Positions 50,901 through 63,379 of a DNA stretch of 64,000 nucleotides are shown piece by piece. The translations under genes and the position numbers were made by a program. The notes below the pieces were generated by a model. The model saw only the letters and a list, made by a program, of their open reading frames with translations. It did no database searches and was not told the DNA's origin. The stretch's first letter is position 1. The number at the start of each line of letters is the position of its first letter. Origin of the DNA: Rhytidiadelphus loreus (Eukaryota; Streptophyta; Bryopsida; Hypnales; Hylocomiaceae); the NCBI GenBank assembly GCA_947034895.1, contig OX344761.1, forward strand, positions 33,182,863 to 33,246,862, read 5' to 3'.

Positions 50901-51414
50901 GTGCATCACCGTAGTACAATCACAAGGTGATTGTAGTGGGGCAGAAATTGAATGAGTATGGGTAGAACCACCCATTCCCGACCAAGCATCCATACCCAAC
51001 CTGTAGGGTGCAACTAAAGTTATTTCCAACCAGGGTTGGAACAAATTTCATGAACCCAAGCTTGGAATGTGATTTTTTATTTTTTCTCTTTCTCCTTCTC
51101 CTTTTCAAGGTTGGGACTGATAAGGTCACGACACGTGCACGTCCCAAAAGTAGTGAGCGGGAAAGCAGTTTTTGAATGATCAGAATTGGGTGACCTTTGT
51201 ACATTGGGTATGGGTTTTTGAAACTAGCTCGAAGGCTTCTGAAATTCGTAAGTGATTTCAATTCAAGGCATACAATTACCAACAAAAAAAATCTGCAATC
51301 CTTGTGCCGTTCAGCTACCTTCTTACATTGTAGAAAATTTACATTGCGGCTTCTACTGCTCCAGAACATGTGCGGAATCGCTGAAGTGGTTGACTATGGG
51401 TGGTTCTTCTACTA

Positions 51415-51739
51415 AGGTAATAGGTCCATAAAGCGCTCAGACTCTAAAATCGCCCACTTCTTGAAATGTACACTATTTGTACATGGTGCTTTTTCATCGT
51501 ATCAACAATGTACAAAAAGTGTACATTTCAGGAGGTGAGCGATTTTAAAGCCCACTGCATTTGAACTCCAGAAATTCATAACTAATTCCAAAAAGCTCCA
51601 AAACATATGAAACAACTTGGGTTAGATGCCGATTCCACTTGTCTTTCAAGGATAAGTTACTGAAAAATATTTCAAAAAGTTTCACCTCCCCAAAAATCAG
51701 TTCCAGCTCTTAAATGGTCGATTTATGGACCTGTTACCT
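51415..51739. mobile_element. TA-target MITE, 325 bp, inverted relative to the 49-kb copy
   Basis: The left terminus AGGTAATAGGTCCATAAA is answered by the right terminus TTTATGGACCTGTTACCT, near-perfect over 18 bases. TA flanks both ends (51413-51414 and 51740-51741). The left part contains a palindrome built on AAATGTACAC and GTGTACATTT. The right part matches, in reverse, the left part of the 49-kb copy. Confidence 0.8.
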
Positions 51740-51892
51740 TATAGTTTCATTCCATCAGAAATGCTTGAGGACACTTGTTGGTTGATTGACTACGCTACAT
51801 GTGTGAAAAAACTCACATTCTTTTATTAGCCAAAAATATTGGACAAGGTGAAATTTAAATGGTTTTGGATCTTGGAGCACCATGCTATAATA

Positions 51893-52200
51893 AGGTAGTT
51901 TGCTCCTAAAACAATCTTTTAAGAGTTGATTGCGTTTGGAGAAGCTAAACTCTCAATTGAAACAATTTCCAGTAAATTTTCATAGGAAGAAAAATGGAAT
52001 TAATTGGCGTTTATCCAAATTGTTTCATTGATTTTTTGGACCTTCCTTGAATTTGTTACAAATTTTTAAAGTTGAAACTTGCAATCATGGTCACTAAAAG
52101 AAACCACCTCTTTAAATGTACATTGTTTGTACATTGAAGAAAGCAAAATGTACACATGTGTTAGTGGTTGCTTTTAGAGCAAGGGTCTAGCTTGTAGAGC
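51893..52200. mobile_element. TA-target MITE, third copy, degenerate
   Basis: It starts TA then AGGTAGTTTGCTCC, and its interior matches the 49-kb copy in the same orientation (AATTTCCAGTAAATTTT, TTGTTTCAT, CCACCTCTTTAAATGTACA). The right terminus is degraded. It sits inside an outer inverted repeat, CTTGGAGCACCATGCTA at about 51871-51887 and the reverse of CTTGGAGCACCAAGCTA at about 52260-52276, which suggests nesting. Confidence 0.6.
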
Positions 52201-52299
52201 ACCTCATAGGTCAGTAGAACTCTGCCGTATAGATATTTGGTTCCAACATCTAATAATGTAGCTTGGTGCTCCAAGACCTCGTAGTTTTTTTACGTGCAT

Positions 52300-54700
52300 T
52301 GGATCTTGGGAATGCTAGAATTAGGGGTTGAATTATAACTAATAGGGCATCTATATGAACCTTTGAGCTTATTTTGTAGTATAGCTCTTTGTTATCTCAA
52401 AAGAAATTAAGTCCACCTTTCACATGTTGAAAAAGAATGATAGAGAATATTTCAAATTCATCATGATGTTAACTTTGAGAATAAATTAATATAAAATATT
52501 CTTATTTAAACTATAATTTCCATTTTCTTTTTAAAGAGTGTTTGTGTGTAATAAAAGAAAGTAAAAAAATGTAACATCAATTGAGGTCCAAGTGAAAAGG
52601 GGCAAAATATTTAAGAAAATGAAGAGATATGATTCAATTGGTAACGTGCAAGTTGCTCTTATTGAAAATTAAGAGAAAATCCTCCATATTAAATATTTGA
52701 TGAGCTTCCACCCACTTGTCTTGACAATGGTATCACACCTATATAAGTGAAAACATGGTCTATGTTGTTGTGTGTAAATAAAAGAATTGACATGTAAGAA
52801 GGTCCTTATGGCAACTTAAAAAACCTTTAGATCTTCTCATGGATAGATTCCCTAGTCTCCCACTAGTGCTAGCCATCTCTACGTGAATCATGTCACACCA
52901 TATAACAGAGCAAATTTGAAAGACATTGATGGGAGCATCCCCCACCCCCTTTTCCCATTTCACTAATTGTACCTCAATCACACACAAGATCGGTATATGG
53001 GAAAATGTATGCCATCAATATAAGCACCAACTTTTGAGTGCACAAAAATGACTCTATGTATTGTGGGCTTCTATTTTATTATGAGACGTCACCACCTCTA
53101 TCTAAAAATAAATTTGTAGTCTCTAGTGGAAAACTAGTCAAAGTAGCACAACTTTATTTTGAGACAAAGGGAGTAATTTTTTTCCGACATTGAACGGAAT
53201 CAAGTCGATTGTTGATATTCCACTCCATCCCTACTTTATCTCATCTATTGACCCCTTAATGAAACAGGAGGAATAATGGACTACATACATGTTTGGGGAC
53301 TTTGGGCCCGACACTTGATACTCGTCATCTTGTTACCCATACCGTACCCAACATGAATTGCTATTGGTTGCTTTTTGTTTGTTTTAAAATAAAAAATTGT
53401 TACCCATACCATACCCAACGTGCATTGCTATTGGTTGCTTTCTTGTGTTCTTTTTATTTATTTATGTTTTCGTGAGATGGGAATGGTGATGTTGCTTTCA
53501 ATGCATTGGCTTGCCGCACCTTGTCACCCAAACTTGTACACCAATGTGGGACATTGGTGAATGAATTCCACTTGCACAGCAGCGTGGGGGCCCCCAAGTA
53601 CTTTATAGCCCTAGTATGCTCATCTGGTAATCATCATGCAGAAACATACTTATAATTAAAGTTCATCCCCATCCCCAATCCTTTTTCTATTTTTTCTAAA
53701 TTGGTCACAAGGGGCCAAAGCCAGAGAATTCAATCCAACAAAACCAACCACAAAGATTTGGGTCTCCTTTATTAGCTCCGTACTATCACATCTATTAAAA
53801 ATAAAATCTATTTCAGCTGTGTCAAAAAATTAATAAGAAAACCGAATTCTTTTATTTATTTTATTTATTTTGAATATAACATGAAAAGTCGGAACACACG
53901 GGAAAAGGACCCCAAAGGCTCAATCATTGGCAATCCCTGGTGCTCGGTGATAGGACCAGCACCGCTACAGACGACCCCAATCTTTTCCTCTTCCTCTTCC
54001 TTTTCCTTTTCCCTTTCCCTTTCCTTTTTCTTTTCCTTTCTTTTTCTTTTTCTACCAATGAAAACAAGTTACTACTAGGGCCCATCCTGAACTCCACAAA
54101 TTCAAACCAAATTCAACTCAATTCATGATTGTTTTTTGTTTGTCTTGGAATCAAACGTTGCCGTGTTAATAAAGACTTTTCTTTTCTTTTCTTTTCTTTT
54201 TGATACAAATGAAAAGAAAGACTTTTCTTTTTCATCTTTCCCGAGGCCATATTGTGGTATTCCCTATTTCCCCTTTCTGCAGACCCATCCCCAAGTCAAG
54301 CTGACTATCCCTACTAATAATGAGAGTCATACTAATTTATCAAAATCACATTATTGTAAATCAGTTCGAAAACAGGAATTTACTTGAGAGCATCGCCACT
54401 AGTACTGTTTAACGTTCTCGGCAACGGTACTCCATCTTTGGCGTGCCTTTTTAACGGTGAACGGCTCCACACCAACAACACGTTACGGTATAAATTTTGG
54501 CGTCCATCACGTCACATTCACATTTCCACGGCAAGGGAGGGCCTTTGTAGAAGGTAGTATTACAACTCACGGTATTTTAGATTCTTAGTCAACGTAGACT
54601 ATTCCCTCAATGGATGTCAACATGGAAGCAATGGAAGGGGGAGGGGGGCAGGGGGCGTGCAAAAAAAGGGAAGAACTTTTATGAGGCAGAGGAGAAGCAA
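52300..54700. other. Gene-free region with duplications and CT microsatellite
   Basis: A duplicated segment of about 72 bases at about 53330-53440 repeats TGTTACCCATACC.TACCCAAC and GCTATTGGTTGCTTT. A (CCTTTT)n/(CTTTC)n tract lies at about 53980-54050 and again near 54178-54200. No gene is supported. Confidence 0.55.
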
Positions 54701-54800
54701 CTTTGTTTATCTTTTTTACACATTTCACAGGATCCAAAGTAAGGGACTGGACAGAAGAGTGGAAATTTTTGGAGACACATCATAGAGCACTACAATGCAA

Positions 54801-54974
54801 ACAAGACTTTTTCCCATGTGTACTCTCAAGAATGTGCGGACGCTTTGAAACCAAAACTTTTCAATGCACACATCACACTCTTGAGAAACAAGACTTTTTC
54901 CCATGTATACTCTCAAGAATGTGTGGATGCTTTGAAACCAAAACTTTTCAATGCACACATCACACTCTTGAGGG
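54801..54974 (+). repeat. Two-copy 87-bp tandem duplication
   Basis: Copies start ACAAGACTTTTTCCCATG at 54801 and 54888 and differ at only a few sites. The duplication is in frame with an open frame, but coding potential is doubtful. Confidence 0.85.
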
Positions 54975-55035
54975 ATGGGAAAAATAATAAAAGACTTTTT
55001 ATATAAAAACATAACATTATATAAGATTTCATTCA

Positions 55036-55385
55036 AACTTAAAATTAGAAGTTCTATAAATATTAACAAGTATATGTATATGTTAGGTAATGTAAGAGAT
55101 AAACCTTCTATTTTTAAGCCATTAGTATATGTTCATATGGAGTACAAGATAAAAAGTTTTATTTTTAATCCATTAGTATGTGTTCAAACTTAAAATTATA
55201 AGTTCTACAAATATTAACAAGTACATGTATGTGTTATACATACCTTTAATGTAAAAGATAAACCTTCTATTTTTAATCCATTAGTATATGTTCATATGGG
55301 GTACAAGATAAAAAGTTTTATTTTTAATCCATTACTATGTGTTTATGTGGAGTACAAGATAAAGTTTTTATTTTTAATCCATAGA
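55036..55385 (+). repeat. Nested tandem repeats with TTTTTAATCCATTAGTATGT
   Basis: A larger unit of about 160-170 bases, starting ACTTAAAATTA.AAGTTCTA, occurs twice. Within it a sub-unit of about 50 bases, ending in ATTTTTAATCCATTAGTATRT followed by GTTCATATGGRGTACAAGAT, recurs five to six times. Confidence 0.8.
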
Positions 55386-55611
55386 TCCATTGCGATGTTC
55401 AACAAAAAACTCAATCTTAAAATTTTTAGCTCCAAGAATAAGCCACAGTGTCCGGTGCCTTGGTGGCACTTGAAAACTTATACTCAATCCAATTTTAGAG
55501 GGTTGTTGGTGGGGGTCACTATGTGATCACAGCACAACCACATCTCACGGGACTCCAAAGCCCTAGCCACTTTAGCGTACAGTGCTCATTTGGCGTGCAA
55601 TTGGTGGCGAT

Positions 55612-55900
55612 GCTCTGATACCATATTAGAATCCACAAAGAAAATATTTATAGCAACACTACTTCAATAGGCGAAATTATTTTTGTACCCTCAGTAATAG
55701 GATAAAAATAGTGAATGGTGGAAATTTTGGAGGTTCTTATGTCTTTATAATAAATGTTGCAACACAATGTAGAACTCACAATGGTTAGGATTAGTTTACA
55801 TGTGAGCCTGGTGGGCAAGCAAGCTTATTGCTAATTCAAGCAATAAAACAAAAGCAACTCCACCGATTGTCTTACCAGAGTGGGCAAGCGGGAAAGGAGG
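55612..55900 (-). mobile_element. LTR-retrotransposon PBS and LTR remnant
   Basis: Read on the minus strand, 55623-55612 is TGGTATCAGAGC, the primer-binding site complementary to initiator tRNA-Met used by many plant LTR elements. The adjoining plus-strand sequence TATTAGAATCC resembles the common LTR start TGTTAGAA with TG mutated. The LTR would extend rightward, but its far end and the second LTR were not found, and no gag or pol frame is visible. Confidence 0.45.
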
Positions 55901-56211
55901 AGTTGAAGTTTCACTAGTATTGGTAGACAAATTCATTGGTGGAGATTAGTCAATCTTGAGAGAATCCAATATGTGTAAATTTCCTATTGTATCCCTCCCC
56001 ACTCACCAAGTCCACATGAAAGTGCAATGGCTATTTTCTCTTATAGCACCCATTGTGAATGTTCCCCAATGATCAATATATGTAAGGAGGCCCTTAGTAG
56101 TTTTTTTTATAAATAGGAGCATAAAAAAACACCCCTATCTTTTATAAATAGAAAGCTATACATTTTAGGTAAGAATACAAAGGGTTTGAGTTTGGAAGCA
56201 CATTACAATTA

Positions 56212-58600
56212 AGGTAGGTGGACCAAAAATTGTCCCAACCTAATGTAGCCAACATGTAGTACCAAACCCAATTTGGCCATATTACATCTTAATATAGTGA
56301 AAATTGTTCAAGGGTTCACATTATAACAATTCAATGTGAAATTGAGGTCAAATTGGGTTGATAAGTCATCATTTCATGACTTTAGTGAATACCCTTGTTT
56401 AATTTTTATATATGGCAAAAGTGGTTCATTCATTGTTCCACATGCTTGAGGAACTTTTTTGGAACACCATTCCATATATGTAAAGGGGACTACAAGAGCC
56501 ACACTAGGAATCAAGGATTGCTATTATGTGAGCTTATGAGCTTGAGTCCATGAGCTTAGAAGACTAGATACCTATGTTATAGGTTTTGTATTATAGAAAC
56601 CTTTTATGATTATGATGTAATTATATTATAGATACCTATATTATAGGTGTTTATATTATGAGCACCTTCAATGGTTATAGGATATCTACTTGTATACATG
56701 TTTGCATTTTCATGCTCATACACTAGCATGAAATCCACATGGATGAGAATAGTCTCCCCTAGTGACAACAATGGAAAAACTACTATACTTGATAGGCAAG
56801 ATCAACATTTTTTGCCAAATATCTAAAATTTTCCAGAAAATGAAGTTTCACATATGTTTTTAATAAAACATTTTGCATGATTCTTCCTCCCACACAACAA
56901 CAAAATGAGAAAACAATTTATCAAAAAAAATGCCATCTGTTTTCAAAAGTGTATTGACCTTCAAGTACATTTCATATTTATGTTTTATCTACCACTATAC
57001 TATGTCTTCTTTTTTATACTTTAAACTGAGTTGACCAAAATGCATGTGAAAAATTATTTAATGTGATGCTTTGCAAGAAACATTTGCACCATTGGAATGC
57101 GAAGTATTACTTTCTACAATGTAATTTGCATGTATGCCTAAGCTTGCAACCATGGTGATTAGTACTTGAAAAATAGAGGTACTACTCAACCACAAAATAG
57201 GAAAAACTTTTATGCAACTACACCTTGAGATATAGGTAGAAAACATTGACACATACAATGGATTTCCTTTAAACAAAGGCAAGAATCTGTTTATTTACTT
57301 TTGACACAAATAGATTTATTTATTTTTTGATGCAAATGTAAAGATATATTCATTTAAAAAAGGTGAGTACAATCCAATTCAACCAAAGAGTAGTGTAAAT
57401 GTTTTTGGTGATTTGTAACTAGAAACCAACTAGGTCTAGGGGTCAATGACAAGACTATAGGAAATTTGATTTTTTTTAATCAACTTTTTGCCAACTCCAC
57501 CTAAAATTGAGCCTAGAATTTGTCAAATCTTTCATATTATAGTAATTATGTGACTCAAATGGATCAATGGGGATCAATACAATCCAAAACAATAAAGATA
57601 GGCTTTCTCATCTATATAATTGATTGAGCACACATTGTTGATATGAAAAAAATCCAAAAGTTCACTTTGGTAAAGAGACAAATAAAATTTTGGCGAAGGT
57701 AAGAATACAGACAAGATGCTAACCTATTCCACGAAGTACACTAGTAGGGTGAATTTTGTGTTCTATGGGATAAAAGTAAAAAAAGCCTCCTATTTTATAC
57801 CATATTTAGGTTATATTTATTGAATTCTCCTAGCTAATATGGTGTCTTTAATTGAAAACAAGAATTCAAAATTTGCAGATTTTATCTTGTGTCACAAATA
57901 GAAAATTCTTGCGTTTTTTCCTAGGGTAAATCCACCTACTTCATAGGATGCATCATGCATGGATTGAAAGATTATAACATTTGAAGTAAAAAGAAAAGTT
58001 TTTTTTTCAACAAGGCCAACAACCTTTAACTCCTCCTAAAGTGAGATTTTTACACTTTACATGGATATATATTTTTATACTTTGCATCTTATATCATGTA
58101 CATTACATATCTACCAAATTTCAGAAGTAACAAAGGACTTTTGCAAAAGCTGTACAAAAGGTGCCTGAGTTGTCAAAAAAGTTTAGGTTAGCATAACTTT
58201 TGATCCGGGCACCCAATTAGGAAAAAAAATTCCATTAAAGAAATGGTACATATTCACACCTTGTGTCAAAAATTTGTGAACATCTAATCAAAATTGACTT
58301 CATAGGTACCTATTTGGATTTCCAATTGTCCATTCAATGAAAAGAAAATCTTTCAAGGGGTTAACCATTGAGTGCCCATGCACCCAAAAATCCAACCTCC
58401 CCTCAACTCACATTTGACCATTATAATCTTGTCAGTTGTATGGTGAAAACTTCCACAATGTTCTTCAAAACTATCCTCTCTAACTCTCTTGCAATTTCTA
58501 CAACCACCTCCTGTGGATTTTTTTAAATATTTTTTATTGGCGGGATCAACTTGAATAGTGACCTTGGCTTGATTTCAGGATTCATTCTAGGTGCTCAGGG
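56212..58600. other. Possible larger TA-target element and related repeats
   Basis: TA followed by AGGTAGGTGGACC at 56210 matches the termini of the 35.5-kb element. A possible partner is TCCACCTACTT at 57931-57941, but without a clean TA. Sequence at about 58080-58420 recurs in degenerate form at about 60580-60830 and 62430-62530: an ACATATNTACCAAATTT block, GGCACCCAAT and CACACCTTGTGTCAAA. No gene is visible. Confidence 0.4.
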
Positions 58601-59099
58601 ATTAATAATTAGGTCAAAAACCTTCTTTTTTTCCCTTTTGAAACAAAATGAAACTCTCACAAAACCTTTGGCCACGAGGCGTCATACAACAAGCTCTTTG
58701 AGATGCCCTCTTGGATTCTGGACGTGCCGCTCAACTCAAGCTCAAATTGCCGCCCGTCACCAACCGCATCAAGCTGCCCTCATCTAGACTAAGTTTGACA
58801 AGATTTGGCTTAAATTCCAACTTCTTGCTTCACGTGAAGGCAACTCTATTAGGTGGCACAAGAGTTCCCCTGTTGTTTGCCTTTTTTTGTAGGTTAGCCG
58901 GTTTCTCTTCTTTCTTGGTCCTTGTTCTGGTTTTGTTTCTGCTCTTTTCTCTTCATTTGTCCAGCCTCCAAGCTTGGTTGTTGTTTCGGTTCCTTTTTTT
59001 AATGCAGTGGGGTTCCCATTTGTTCAAAAATAAAATAAAAATAAAATAAATGAAACGAATTCCATTTATTTGTGTCAACAAAAACAAAAACAAAACAAC

Positions 59100-59920
59100 G
59101 AATTCCATTGCAAAGGGGCAAAATACAAACCCGGTCAGGTGGTCAAAAAGCCCCCTTTCATTAAAAGAACTCTCTTCGACCCCCAGCCAGGCCCCAGCAG
59201 CCCTAGTCCGCCCGCCCGTCCGTCCGCCCGGGGAGGCCCCCGCCATGAATGATTAAGCGAGCAAAGATTCGTCACTAGGCGCTTTTATCATGTGGGACAG
59301 GCCCCATAATCATTTGACGGCAAAAGGACAGAACTCATCAGCAGGCAGCCCCCCCTCCCGTTCCTGAAGTTCCTGCCCCCCCAGCAACAAGGGGCCAAAG
59401 AAATGCCTCGCCATAACTGGCCTGACTCCCCCCACCAGGCCGTGATGGCCGACCACCCCTGCCAGGCAGCCGTCTCCACAATCATGACGCGGGGGATGGC
59501 GCGCCCAGGCTTGACCCAACGGAGCTGTCGGCGACTGGGGGACACGCGCACGTGGGACCGCGCGGACCATTGGCGAGGAGCGGACTTTCCAATAATGACC
59601 TCACAGGTGTCGGAGGTCATCATGGGGCCTCGATGGGGTTCATTTTGTCGCTGGCTTTTCTGACAACGCCTATGATTGGATTGATGAGAAGGCGGGCGGG
59701 TGGGGTGGGGCGGGTGGAGGGGTCGGTTGCTGCTGCTGCGGCCTGGGGCGGGGTTGGGGATTGGTGGGACGGGCGTGGGTCGGGTCGGGACGGGACGGGT
59801 CGGCTGGGGCCGCCGGGGCAGGGAAGGGGCATTGAAGAGGAGGAGTCGTGGGTTCTGGCCTTCTGGGGGGAACGGGTGGGGGATTTGGGTGGGTTTCACG
59901 CAATGATGGGGACGGGATTT
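59100..59920. other. GC-rich island with G-quadruplex motifs
   Basis: The G-rich plus strand at 59693-59722 (GGGCGGGTGGGGTGGGGCGG and onward) and repeated CGGGA/CGGGT units at 59776-59800 give many potential four-stranded structures. CCCGCCCGTCCGTCCGCCCG lies near 59209-59228. Long frames on both strands here are compositional. A T-rich tract follows at about 59930-59970. Confidence 0.6.
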
Positions 59921-60044
59921 TCTCACCAATTTTTCTTTTTTTCTTTTTTTCTTTTCTTTTTCTTTTTCCAAAAGGGACCGGCCCATTGCTAAAATGAAAA
60001 TTTGGAATGTTGGTGGAATGCTAGAGTTAATTGTAAAGTATGTA

Positions 60045-60200
60045 AGGTAAAGTACCTCATTACGGAGAAAATGGGAGCAAGCCTATTGTGGGTAAATTTT
60101 TTATGGTGGTGTACATTCAAATTTTGAAATGTACACCATCATTACAATATTGTCCACAATGGGTTTGCTCCCATTTTCTCCGTAATGGGGTACTTTATCT
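60045..60200. mobile_element. Short hairpin MITE
   Basis: The left arm AGGTAAAGTACCTCATTACGG continues GAGAAAATGGGAGCAAGCC. The right arm is its reverse with few mismatches, ending CCGTAATGGGGTACTTTATC. The flanks are TA on the left and CA on the right, so the target duplication is imperfect. An internal palindrome based on GGTGTACATTCAAATTTTGA also pairs. Confidence 0.7.
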
Positions 60201-63200
60201 CACAATGCGGGACCATGAGCGGAAGTTTTGAAAAAGGTATGAGACGGAGTTTCCTAAAGCACCCAAATTAAGGTGCGATGGAATTTGATGTTGAATTTTT
60301 TTTGTACTATTTTTAGTTAAACCTTCCTCTCACACCCGTTTGCAAACATGGGATGAACTAATCGTCTCGTAAAACGGATTACTTGTTGCCACTGGCTTGC
60401 AAAGTGAATGTTTGACCAACCAAAATTAAGTTAAGAAGTGATGACTTGTTTAACGAGTTATGTGTGGATTTGTTCACTTTTTCATAGCTTGGAAAGTAGA
60501 TGCCCTCCGCAAGCCAAATCACCATCTAGTTTTGCAAGCCAGGTGGTGATGCTTAAATTATATATAGTGTGTTCATAGTTGCATTTTATATTATGTTATT
60601 CATATGCCTACTAAATTTTAGAGGTAGAAGAGGAATTTTGCACATCCTACCCAAAGTTACATCCTAACTTTGGAGCTAGGCACCCAATCAAAAAAAGATT
60701 ATATTCTTAACAAAGCAGAATATGTCCACACCTTGTGTCAAATTTTCATAAAGATCCATCGAAAATTGGTCTCGTAGGAAGTTGTACAAATTTTCAATTG
60801 ATCATTCAACAACCACTTGGACTTTTACAGATTAAGCATGAGAAGGATAAAATAACCCATATTACAATGGAAGATTGAGGTCAGAGGGGATTATAGTAGG
60901 GTGATTTGGGACCTTTGATCTTATTCTTCACCGGTGTGATTAGCATGGTTACTTGGTGCTTTATGATTTCTATGCAAGGTTACAATTCAATTCATGTAGA
61001 AATAGAGGAAAAATAAAAAATTGCAAAATTAGGATTTTTTGGTCTAGATTCTTTGTTGACTATAAATTATTTTGTTTAGAAAATTCTAATTCTATATTCC
61101 ATTCCCTACAATGGATTCCAAGGAATTAACTCTCCTAAAGGACCAAGTGTTCGATGGAAGGAGCTTTTTAAAATTTTGACAAAAAGTGTAAACATTAACC
61201 TACTATAATTTTTTATAAATATATTTGAATTGGTTGCATTGATCAAATATCATAATGCCTAGAATTTTTCTTAGCCGTCATCTACTTTTGAAATATGGCA
61301 TATATGTAACAAACATAATATAGTATGGATGGTATGAAATTGTCAAAAAATAATTGCATGTATTGTAATAAATTTGCTTTAAGCGAGTAATGCATACCAA
61401 TAAATAACTTAGGTAAATTGAAAATGGTGATTTGAATGGAATACGTTCGAAGCAAGTCTTATTGCATTGTCCATAGTTTGAGCCTACCATGTAGGGCTTG
61501 ACCTATCAAGGAGGGGCGTTGTAATTTTTGCAATGAATTTATCCATTTGATGCAAAAATAAAAATAAAATACTCAAAGAACTGCAAATTTTTTTAATGAA
61601 TGCTTTGGAAATATGAAAAATGATCAACCTATTTTATTACTTAAAAGAACCAATATTTGATGACCACCATTTTCGCTGATTATATTGTAAAATGCATAAT
61701 TCAAGTAAGCCACTTGGTTTCTAATAACCCTTTCAAGAGTTAACTATTTGTGGAACACATTTTTGTGTTTTATGATATGAAACCTCAAGTGCTTCTCAAT
61801 TTCAAAATGCAAAAGTATCAACATTCTAACTTACCCCTAGTGGACTGGGCTTGTTTTTCAAGAGAATGATAAAAACTATCAAATTTTGGTGCATATACAA
61901 AGATTAAAAAAAAATTGAACTTCAACCATCTAAAAGTGTAGTAGACCATTGTAGCAAAGTATGGAAAAAAATCCAGTCCATTTGACCATGTAGATTATAA
62001 AATTATATCATTTGCATTGGAAATAAAATAATTCCAACCCTATTAATAGGGTCAATGGACATCAAGCCCCCTTGGAGTGAGATTTTTGCTCTATTCCAAA
62101 TAGAGTCTCTAGTTATCCCGTTGAGTGCTACACATCTTCTTAGGTAATCCTATAATATAAAGAGGTCAAGTAATCTAGTAATACATTAGTCATTTTTGAT
62201 GATTTCTTGTGCAATGAGGAGATTTTAATTTAAAATTCAAACAATGAATAATCAAAGAGAAACATTTAAAACATATTGAAAAATTTCAAGAAATTTGGAA
62301 GTGCAAATTTCAAGATAATAGGATTTACAATTAGGCAAAAAGAAAATCTTCAAACTTACCTTTTTAAATTAATATAGTTTTGACTACCTTTGGAGTGAGA
62401 TATTTTCTCTCAAAGTAGTATTTTCTTACAATTGCATACTATACCATGTTAGTTACATATGTACCAAATTTTGAAACTAGATGAAGACTTTAATTGAAGA
62501 TATCTAAATTGTCTAGTTTTAACCTACCACAAATTTATTGTGTACTTTGAATAGAGACTTGGTCTTTTAAAAGTTAAATCAAGTGAGGGAGTCATGGACC
62601 CATCAATGATCAATGTATCTATGTTCGTTTATATAATATGTGATGTACAAAACCATTTACATATAAGAGCAACACTACCATAGGTTGGACTTGCTAAAGG
62701 GAACGTGGTGAGCTAAGGGGCCTTAGCATGAAGCACTCAAAGCTAACTCTTACCACATCCTAACCTTGTTGCATTTTAAAATAATAAAAGGTTAGATATC
62801 ATATAGATTTTCATCAATTTTCATCACATACTAGTGTAGTTGGAGTTGGAACGTTGTTGTGGGATGTGAAAAATGACTTTAAAGACAAAAATACTATGCT
62901 TCAAAGATATATGCATCCAAAAATCTACTAGGTTCTACAAGATATTGTTCTCAATTTCAAGAGGCCCGGATACTTGTTTCTTTGATTTATGAGCCACAAT
63001 GAACGAGGAAATGAGGGACAACACACTTACTTGGTATAATGGTTTGTTGCCTATGGCAAAACTAAACTAATGTGCATTGATTAAACTTTATTCTTTTTCA
63101 CAAAGTAAGGATAATCACAAGAAGAATCTAATCGAAGTACAACTAAGAGTGATCAAGCAAGCAAATACAAATAATATTTACAAAATTATTCTTTTTAAAA

Positions 63201-63226
63201 ATAACAAAAGTAACAATGTCAATTAA
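60201..63226. other. Gene-free AT-rich region
   Basis: Only degenerate dispersed repeats are seen, at about 60580-60830 and 62430-62530. No gene is supported. Confidence 0.55.
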
Positions 63227-63379
63227 CACTAGAAGAAAATGGGGGTATAAATGACTTGTCCACAATGACTGCACCAACAACAATGATTGCAAATTAGTCA
63301 TTTTGCAGTCACTTTGCAGTCATTGTCGTTGGTGCAGTCATTGTGGACAAGTCATTTATACCCCCATTTTCTTGTACTG
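63227..63379. mobile_element. CACTA-type MITE, 153 bp, with TAA duplication
   Basis: The left end is CACTAGAAGAAAATGGGGG and the right end, on the other strand, is CAGTACAAGAAAATGGGGG. Both resemble CACTA-superfamily termini. TAA flanks both sides (63224-63226 and 63380-63382), the expected 3-bp duplication. The arms, about 65 bases each, pair nearly perfectly (GACTTGTCCACAATGACTGC and its reverse). It therefore appears recent and would form a long hairpin if transcribed. Confidence 0.85.

Noticed and set aside
54703..54987. 94-aa frame with an internal Cys-containing repeat
   Set aside because: The repeat is simply the 87-bp tandem duplication; no signal peptide or homologous domain is seen.
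59288..59992. Long overlapping frames on both strands (232 aa minus, 146 aa plus)
   Set aside because: They arise from GC-rich, low-complexity sequence, consist of Pro/Arg/Gly runs and show no domain.
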